Positions 56,930-64,000 of a stretch of DNA of 64,000 nt are shown in pieces. Position 1 is the stretch's first letter; each line of letters begins with the position of its first letter. The stretch lies in contig OX485804.1 of NCBI GenBank assembly GCA_950295325.1, positions 29,512,001 through 29,576,000 of the forward strand, read 5' to 3'. Position numbers and translations under genes: made by a program. The DNA comes from Polytrichum commune (taxonomy: Eukaryota; Streptophyta; Polytrichopsida; Polytrichales; Polytrichaceae). Under the pieces are notes generated by a model that was not told the DNA's origin, did no database searches, and saw only the letters and a list, made by a program, of their open reading frames with translations.

Positions 56930-58947
56930 TATAGCCCATCCACGTTTACTGGTTTGGGTCACCACTAAATGGTTTCTACCAATATTGGTCACATTCATTG
57001 ACTCTCATTACTCAAATTGGAGCTAAAAGGGGCCCCTGTTGGTAGGATCGGTTCATTGGTGGCCTGAATCAATAAGTGTGGGCATGTTATTATTGGCCAG
57101 TATGGCCAGTGAACAATTTAACCTTGTTCATTGCCACCACTTGGTGTGGGACTAATTCTAGTATATACCCTGCCAAATAATATGAAGTATTACCCAATGT
57201 GGTTTATGTAATAACCCATATACATTCTATCTATTGTACTTTAGCCTAGTTTAGGGTTTCAACTAACGAATGGGAGAACCGGCTACTCCACTAAATATTG
57301 GATTTAGGTTTGCCATTTCTATATGCGTTGCGTAATACTAATTGTATACCAGTCGAGTAGTATCACCAACACAAAAATGCGAACCTCGCATTACATGTCA
57401 TTCCTTGTAAACAAATTTGGGTATTATATATTTACAATGTTGCAAATACTATCACTTATTAAGTGGGTTTTCGTCCAACTTTAAATCATCCACGGTAATA
57501 TTTCATTACATGATACAAGGAATAGCTCAAGCATTCCAATTTATAGCAAATTGATATGAAAGAAGTAAGGATAGTGACCGAGTTTGCTCAAAATTCTTAT
57601 TTTAATTAGATTCGTATTTTATGATAGTTATAATCTACCAAACAATCTTACCACACATTCAAACCATTCTTTATATTTTAAAATCAAAAATTGTAAATTC
57701 ATATTGTATCATGGAATTATCTCATAAACAAAATCATGATGGTCAAATAGTACATAATATTGGAACAATGGATTTGACAACATATATATCTATACTTTTT
57801 AATGCTAAATTCAACCGTTTATCCTAGATTAGTGAACATTCAATCTTAAAGCATGTATGTAAAGTGTTTCAAGAAGAGGGTCCTCCTGGTCCACTTTTAA
57901 GAATTGCCTTTAACTTTTGAATTTCAAGTTGAAAAGTAATATTTCGAGTTGCTATTCACTCATCACTCTCTCTTCTCTTTAGCATTATGTTGTTCCATTT
58001 CCCGCTTATCTTTTGCAATCTATTCTTCAAATTCGTGTTTTTCTTTCATCAATACTAACTCCCTGTTGGGCCCATCAAATATACAAAGATTCTTTTACCT
58101 TGCCTTATGCATCAATAATCAACATTTGATTGGTATCACAAATTTGACACTCACATATAGGTTCATGCATACCATTATTGATGTTCACTCTTGATACCAT
58201 GCATTCATCTCTATACCAATCCAACATTGTTGTACACACCCTAAACCCTGATATTTATCCTATTGTTAACACTATCTTAACAATATTAATATTTTATTTT
58301 ATTAGCCCATTCATTTCCTAACATCACTAAATATTGTAGATAGTGGGGATGGTATTTTATGTCATTGGGGTGACTATTTTAGTTACATTTCTACGAATAA
58401 CTTTACAAATAACTTCATAATTCAAATCAGTTCATTCAAATGCCATATATTGAAGAAAAAGAACGTTTGGTATATTCTGCATCTGAACGTTTATGTAATA
58501 TAATATTGTCATGAATGATTGAAATTATTATAAAAACTCATTGAGTAAGTGACGATAATTGCAACATTTCAAATCTACCATTATTAAAAAAAATAGAAGG
58601 AATAAAATATAATATAAGGTCTACCTTTTTAGTGTTGGTAAAACTATACGGGTGGTTTACAATTAGTATTTGAGCAAGACAATTGGAATTGGTGACATCA
58701 AATACAATATGTAACATAGCTTTGAAAACTTACATATTGTAATAAAAATAATAACTGAAAGTAACACATTTAGGAAAACCATTCTTGTCTTTCTTGGCCA
58801 GTTCACCCAGTTGTGAGTTTGAGGCCAACGAATGAGTATAAAAACAATTCACTACATTTAGTTGTTGGTAGAGCTTTAAAAAAAGCTCATAAAATGACCC
58901 ATGTTGGTGGAAGGCAGTCATTGTCCACCCCTGAACTCGCGTGAAGG
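56930..58947. other. Intergenic stretch, no gene seen
   Basis: Strongly AT-rich. 58545-58710 is a second copy of the dispersed repeat at 53490-53650. No coding feature. Confidence 0.5.
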
Positions 58948-59162
58948 ATTTTTACTTACTTATTTATTTATTTATTTAATTTGAGACAGAAGGGCTAACA
59001 TGCCAACGTCAAAGCACAGGTAGCAATTGATCACCTGGCAAGTTTTCCATCAAGTAGAGAGGAGATTTCACAGCCGGGATTCGAACCGCCAACCTCTTCC
59101 TTGAGATTTGGGTATCTCTCCACCATCATCTAGTAGTTTAGGGTCATCTCGGACCTGTCGAG
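58948..59162 (-). mobile_element. tRNA-type SINE, longer copy with (AAAT)n tail
   Basis: On the minus strand GATGATGGTGGAGAGATACC (A-box-like) and GGTTCGAATCCCGG (perfect B box) are followed by the family body and a tail of AAATAAAT repeats (58955-58980). GCGTGAAGGAT at the left and GCGAAGGAT at the right suggest an imperfect target duplication. Confidence 0.8.
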
Positions 59163-59240
59163 CGAAGGATATCATGTGGCCCTGTTTTGAGCGTTTTCAA
59201 CTCCACGTAGAATAGAGTTATCTTTAAGTTGTGAGGATGA

Positions 59241-59602
59241 GGGCCGGTTCACACTATGCCCAAGTCGAGAGGAGAAGCGTCACTTTTCTAGACCAAACTA
59301 TGTCGAGAGGAGAAGCCTTTGGGCTGAAAAAGTATATTAAAATAATCCACGGCTAAAAAAGTTCGGCCTCTTGACGGAAGTTTGGGTCGAGCATTTTGCT
59401 CGACCCAAACTTGGCTCGAGAGGCCGAACTCTTGGCGCCATAACTTCCTAAAAGTGTTGCCACCTAGGCTCTTTTGGAGGCGACGTCCTTTGGACTTCGG
59501 CCTCTAGTGTGAAGGCCGAGAGGACGGACTTTGGACATTTCTGCATTTTCATTGGTCCAAACGCTTCTCCTCTCAAAGTTTGGCCATAGTGTGAACCGAC
59601 CC
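59241..59602. mobile_element. MITE with GGGCCGGTTCACACTATG ends
   Basis: GGGCCGGTTCACACTATG at the left and CATAGTGTGAACCGACCC at the right, with TGA directly repeated at 59238-59240 and 59603-59605. The interior carries GTCGAGAGG / CCTCTCGAC motifs in both orientations. The 3-bp duplication and GGGCC terminus resemble Tourist-type MITEs. Confidence 0.75.
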
Positions 59603-59622
59603 TGAGATGTGGTTAGTTAGCT

Positions 59623-59810
59623 CCTCTATCCAACTTCTTCTTCTTCTTCTTCAAACACATGAGGCGCTTGACCACTTAGCTAGTTTTCCGCCAAGCATAG
59701 AGACGATTTCACAACTGGGAATCGAATTGCCAACCACTCTGTTCGGATTGGATACCTCTCCACTATCATCTGGTAGTTTAGGGTCATCTTGGACCACCTC
59801 TATCCAACTT
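59623..59810 (-). mobile_element. tRNA-type SINE with 14-bp target duplication
   Basis: A 160-bp body (59637-59796) flanked by perfect CCTCTATCCAACTT at 59623-59636 and 59797-59810. The minus strand carries GATAGTGGAGAGGTATCC (A-box-like), GGCAATTCGATTCCC (B box) and a (GAA)n tail adjoining the target duplication. It closely matches 23050-23209. Confidence 0.92.
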
Positions 59811-60144
59811 ATGAAGCTTTGAATGTAAAAGGTGTGAGTCAACCTATTTGGTAAAATAAACCCAACCATGTTGTCATCTGCTGCACAAACCCATGTAAAT
59901 CGAGGCGCCACCCTGTCGCATTACGTAGCGTTCCCACTACAAGTGACGCGTTCCCATGAGCACTAGTGCGATCTTATTATAAGTACTCCCACGTTCCCAC
60001 ACATTCACTAGTTCCCTTGACCTTTGCTGGCATGTTAATTTTGGACCATTCCTAGGTGGTTCCTATGATCTCATCAACAGGTCATTTAGACCAACACCCT
60101 AATCCTTTCTTCCTACATAAGTTTATCCCTTTGTCACGCACAAA

Positions 60145-60292
60145 CATCACATTATTCAGATGCATAACAATGTTATGTGGGACTGACATTATTCCATAGA
60201 ATAATTCTCATATTCAGTCTTGATGTGGGGAATATTATGTGGAATATTGTCAATCAGACATAACATTGTTATGAATCTGAATAATGTTGTGA
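60145..60292. mobile_element. Short fold-back MITE
   Basis: CACATTATTCAGATGCATAA followed by CAATGTTATGT at the left is the inverse of ACATAACATTG followed by TTATGAATCTGAATAATGTTG at the right. The interior is also partly self-complementary. Total about 148 bp. Confidence 0.75.
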
Positions 60293-60319
60293 AGTTGGAG
60301 TAGTAATTTAATATCGATC

Positions 60320-61452
60320 GTGGACTTTGCACCTTATGTGGAATTGGATGATAGCTATGATACGGACACCGATGACGAGATTTTACTCGACTTGGAGGAG
60401 GACATCTTGGTTGTGTTCACAATTTCATGCACTGGTTTGATGGAATTATTCCATTCCAACGGATTGGGGGAAGGAGGTCAAACTACTGTTAACCACAACA
60501 TTGGCGTGAATGACATCCTTGCATTAGTGAGATCAGTATCTTCTTTTGTTTGAAGTTCTCACTAAAAAAAAAGCTCATTGAGGAGTTTGATAGATTGAGT
60601 TATCTTGTGTGTCCTACTATCCATGGCAATACTTGTTCTATCACATGTTTTAGGAGCAGTGCTTGCTCAACTTCATCATATATATGAAACATGATAATGT
60701 GGTAACATACGAGTCTTTTTGTTGGAATGTGTTGCGTTCCGCTTTGTGTGACGATGCCCTCTTCATTGCTTCATGCATCAATGGTTCTATTGCACATGTG
60801 ATATTGTGGCCGGATGAAATTGAAAGATGTTGTATGGGTGCTTTAAGCCCTCACATTTCGGGTTGCGTTGGTATCATAGATGATGTACTTGTAGATATTT
60901 TCCACCCTTGGAATAATCCTCTTCACTCCAAGTGGTTTAATGGGAGGAAAAATATATGTATTGCATGAACAACACCGTTGTTATTTCAAACAAGGGTTCG
61001 TTTCTTCACTTGGTTCTAGAATTTCCAAGTTTGTTCCATGATGTCACAATTCTCCAGGATGCAAATCTCTACAAGAGGTGGTGTGATCATTTTATCCACA
61101 TGGAGGCATATTTCAAGTACCTTCTTGGCGACCCCAAATATCAAGGTGAGAACATGTTCATAATGTGGAGGATAGGCCAAGCGGAGCGGCCCCTGATATT
61201 GACGAAGATGCCTTGACCTTCTACAATTAGATGCATGTTGGGTTTTGTGTTCGGGTTGAATGGTGCATTGGAGGGTTGAAGCACAAGTTTAAACGACTTG
61301 TGAAATGATATGATGCTACCGAGGACAAATACAAACACCTTGCTCAAGATATTGTACTCTTGACCAACTATCTTCATCGGAGGTGTATGGACTTTGCCAA
61401 CGAGATTGTTGGAGCCCATGACCATGAGCATGGGTGGGAAGGAGATTACTAG
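60320..61452 (+). pseudogene. PIF/Harbinger-type transposase relic, distinct family
   Basis: Reading across frames: an acidic N-terminus (YDTDTDDEILLDLEED), then GCVGIIDDVLVDIFHPWNNP, LHSKWFNGRKNI, YCMNNTVVISNKGSFLHLVL, FPSLFHDVTILQDANLYKRW, YLLGDPKYQGENMF, then VGFCVRVEWCIGGLKHKFKR, a stop at codon K-stop-YDATEDKYKHL, and LTNYLHRRCMDFANE. The pattern IID...LGDPxYQ...RVEW gives the D-D-E triad of DDE_Tnp_4-like plant transposases, with FHD between the first two. A frameshift near 60955 and premature stops near 61205 and 61306 inactivate it. It differs strongly from the 4226-5635 protein, so it is another lineage. Confidence 0.78.
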
Positions 61453-61599
61453 TTCCTATCAATTTAGTATTGCACTCAAAGTTGTTAGTGTCCAAGTTGT
61501 GCACACAACAAAGATTTCTTAAAGTGAGTTATAACATTCATTCTCATATCTTGTCAAGCATCATTTCAATTGTGTGAACCTCAACCCACATACCATCAA

Positions 61600-61765
61600 G
61601 TCATATAAGCTCAAGTCACATGGCCTCAAGCATTTCACTCACATTAGCTCAAGTGACATAGTCTCCAACAATCCACTCATATAGCTTCAAGTCACATGGC
61701 CTCAAGCAATTCACTTACACAAGTTCAAATCACACAATCTCAAGCAATCCACTCACATAGCCTCT
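61600..61765 (+). repeat. Imperfect tandem repeat, period about 38 bp
   Basis: About four copies of a unit like CTCAAGTCACATGGCCTCAA followed by GCAATTCACTCACATAG. The copies are diverged by roughly 15-25 percent. It sits just before the inverted-repeat end at 61768. Confidence 0.75.
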
Positions 61766-61767
61766 TG

Positions 61768-61822
61768 CGGTTAATCTTGTTAACCATAAGTGGATATGTG
61801 GGCTCTTAACAAGATTAACCGC
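61768..61822. repeat. Hairpin formed by two inverted-repeat ends
   Basis: GCGGTTAATCTTGTTAA (61768-61784) and TTAACAAGATTAACCGC (61806-61822) form a perfect 17-bp stem. The second half extends outward into TATGTGGGCTC, which is repeated in inverse at 63679-63705. Confidence 0.85.
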
Positions 61823-62002
61823 ATTGCTCCAAAACCACGTCACTTGGGAAACAAACTTTATCACCTACACCATTCAAATTCCCAATTTGTCTCTTGTTAA
61901 GGTTATCTCTCAACCTCTTCTTCCAAGTCTTTTTTTCCCACAAGCTATGTGAGATCTTTTAATGTAAACTGCATACACCTTCTTCTGTATAGTTGTTGGA
62001 AC

Positions 62003-62303
62003 TACACTAAATATGATATTTAGTGTTTGATTAGATTTAGTGTTTTACCACCCTACTATGCTCAACACTAATTTTCAATTCTTTGATAATTAGTGTTAGA
62101 CATAAATGCGCCGCCGCCGCCTTCCTTGTTGCCACCTCTTTCCTACTAAACACTAAATTCATGCATGTAACTTTCACATATTACCATAGATGATATTTAG
62201 TGTTTGAGTTTACATTTAATGTTACTTACTTTCATAGGGTTAGTGATATTTAGTGTAGTGTTCGTATTTAGTGTATCTAACACTAAATATCATATTTAGT
62301 GTA
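62003..62303. mobile_element. Stowaway-like MITE, TA-flanked
   Basis: TACACTAAATATGATATTTA to TAAATATCATATTTAGTGTA, 301 bp, with several internal copies of TTTAGTGTT. TA lies at both ends. The terminus is shared with 43557-43777. Confidence 0.8.
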
Positions 62304-62439
62304 GTTGTGGCACCTTCTTGTGGCCATTATAGTATTTGCCATAATGTAGGTTGTAAGCTCCAACCGATATACTTAGTTGCTCAAATTCCATTATGGCACA
62401 TGGACCCTTTTCCTTGGGAGGTTTATTGCTATAGTTGGC

Positions 62440-63537
62440 ACATGATATAATACCCATAGGGACACATGATCCAATCTCTTGCGTGCAAGATTCTCCAAGA
62501 TGACTAGATCATTGTCATCCAACAACCCATCCACATTGTTGCCATTGGTATAGCCCAGGTGTTACATAAGTTGCTCAAACGGAGTGCAACCATAGTCCAT
62601 TTGAGAAAGCCCATGCCACTCCATTCTTTGCATGTCCACAATATGACCAAATTAGCACAATGATTTACAAAAAGTGGAAGTTGTAACAATTAAACCAAGC
62701 ATCACTTTGTATTAGGAGAAGCAATCACCTCTCATGTCAACTCTTAGGATTTCCAGTACAACACATGTACGACTTAACCAAGATATCCCACTCTACATGG
62801 TCTACATCCGGATTGATCTCATGAGCCAACTCTTCCTCCATGGAAATGTAGAAGTCATAAAGGTCCTTGTATTTGTGCATGAAGTTTTCCCTCTTGACAT
62901 CATGGCAATCACATACAACTAAATGAAGGGCCCTATAAAGAGTGTCCATATGGACCGCTTCTTCATTGCAAACTCTAAACCATACATCACACAACAAGGA
63001 AGTAATAATAACACCATTTATGCCTTCACCACCCAACCTTTCCTCCGATTGGATGCTATTCTCAATGTGGAGTGTCCAATAGAAGTCATCATATGCCACT
63101 AACTCCCTAACCTTTGCGTCAATTGTGATCCTTGTGTTCTCATCATAGTCCTCCCTATCAATTTGTAGCACTTGATATGGAATCCATGCATTGAAGTTGT
63201 AACCAATTCAAATTGAACCCATGCCACACAAGTGTATCAACATTCTCTTCATTGCATTTGACAAATGAAAAAACTAAACACAAATGTCACTAAACCTAAT
63301 AACCTATGCCGCTAGGTTATAATAGCTTGTGCTCGCCTTTGTGGTTACATATAGACCCATGTCATTGGTGGGTAGTAATAATACCAATCATCAATTTTTT
63401 GGGATCACCTTCACCATTGTGCACATCCTTCAAGACCCCTCTAAGGCAAGTCCACTCACTAAAGTTCAACAATGTGAATGGAGCCACAATGATATACACC
63501 GGAAAACTACAGCCCGACTTGGTTTTGTCTTAATATG
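62440..63537 (-). pseudogene. Unidentified coding relic, possibly transposon ORF
   Basis: On the minus strand several open stretches follow in order: VAPFTLLNFSEWTCLRGVLK and HNGEGDPKKLMIGIITTHQ, then a stop (63500-63360), a 144-codon frame at 62737-63171 (RITIDAKVRELVAYDDFYW, SLLCDVWFRVCNEEAVHMD, FMHKYKDLYDFYISMEEEL, EWDILVKSYMCC), and after stops MEWHGLSQMDYGCTPFEQLM and DDNDLVILENLARKRLDHVS (62640-62470). Composition is protein-like throughout, but stops and frameshifts separate the pieces. I do not recognise the family. It lies between 27-bp inverted repeats at 61796 and 63705. Confidence 0.5.
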
Positions 63538-63678
63538 ATGAAGGTACTAGTTAAATTCCCTAAAAACGTTGTTTTTAAACCAAACATGATGCCATCAGCC
63601 ACAAACCCTTTTCAACCAATTGTTTATGACCCGGAAAGAAACGAAATTAGGTGTCAACCCCACTAATCATCTCCACTT

Positions 63679-63705
63679 GTGGTTAATCTTGTTAAGAGCC
63701 CACAT
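63679..63705. repeat. Inverse copy of 61796-61822
   Basis: GTGGTTAATCTTGTTAAGAG followed by CCCACAT is the inverse of 61796-61822 with one mismatch, and weaker similarity (ATCCAC, TGG) continues outward. Candidate terminal inverted repeat. Confidence 0.7.
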
Positions 63706-64000
63706 GACATCCACATTTGGAGTCTAGTCCATTTGAAAGGGTTGCATGGCTCCAATAAGGAAGGAAGAATGTTGTGCACCACAAGATCATTGGGGAGGCC
63801 GAGAATGTACAAGACTTTATGATCCTCCAATGTGTACCTAATGGATAAGGTTGTCTTTACAATAGGGGTGATAGAATCTCAAAACATGGAACTTGCTATG
63901 GAGTATCATCCATCAACATGTGCACGACAAAACCAAAAAATATACCATCTCAAGAAATGGACTAGACTATGTGATTATGAGACAAAGTGAACACACCAAA
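63706..64000. other. Window edge, no gene seen
   Basis: No supported feature. Confidence 0.4.

Noticed and set aside
59030-59110. tRNA gene suggested by GGTTCGAATCCC
   Set aside because: No cloverleaf can be made around it; the sequence is repeated with target duplications, so it is a SINE.

Overview
This is gene-poor, transposon-rich nuclear DNA of a land plant. It holds two confidently recognised, apparently intact host genes. One is a single-exon Golgi GDP-L-fucose transporter of the GFT1/GONST4 type (30601-31644, +). The other is a seven-coding-exon P-loop gene of the LPA1 / 2-phosphoglycerate-kinase-like family (36604-39978, -). Plant-type short introns, Tourist- and Stowaway-like MITEs, a LINE and a tRNA-type SINE family support a plant with a medium to large genome. 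Exons resembling LRRC9, a protein I associate with lineages that keep motile cilia, hint at a non-flowering land plant, but that is an inference.

2.45-11.7 kb is the most interesting part: a stack of nested elements that can be resolved base by base. (1) An old, decayed PIF/Harbinger transposase lies on the minus strand (about 11.43 down to 2.45 kb). (2) It is cut in two by a foldback transposon with arms of about 550 bp, 32-bp tandem repeats in the arms and an 8-bp target duplication TATACCAA (2912-2919 and 10748-10755). (3) The right arm of the foldback is in turn split by a complete 6.57-kb PIF/Harbinger element (3859-10427, TIR GGCCC[A/G]TACCACA, target duplication TTA). That element has an intact D-D-E transposase and an intact two-exon Myb/SANT-like second ORF meeting tail to tail. 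(4) The second ORF's intron contains a Tourist-like MITE copy. Between that ORF and the right end the same element carries four exons of an LRRC9-like leucine-rich-repeat gene with introns, which looks like host gene capture by a PIF element.

11.7-29 kb has no recognised host gene. It contains MITEs, an 8-bp minisatellite, a SINE with perfect target duplications, tandem duplications, a 230-250-bp block repeated three to four times that carries CCAAT and ACGTG motifs, and a short reverse-transcriptase-element fragment flanked by an 11-bp duplication. A long imperfect hairpin lies at 28.3-28.7 kb.

29-42.4 kb is the host gene island. The transporter has a roughly 180-bp unit repeated three times just upstream and 190-bp and 299-bp tandem duplications downstream. 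A 5'-truncated LINE lies between it and the LPA1-like gene, whose leader region is GC-rich with a (GA)n tract and a TATA motif. An unrecognised exon-like ORF lies downstream of the LPA1-like gene on the same strand.

42.4-64 kb is again repeat territory: Stowaway-like and Tourist-like MITEs, a fold-back of about 190 bp at 49.5 kb, a relic with a CENP-B/pogo-like helix-turn-helix, tandem MITEs at 54 kb, two SINE copies, a second and different PIF/Harbinger-type transposase relic at 60.3-61.5 kb, and an unidentified minus-strand coding relic between 27-bp inverted repeats at 61.8 and 63.7 kb.
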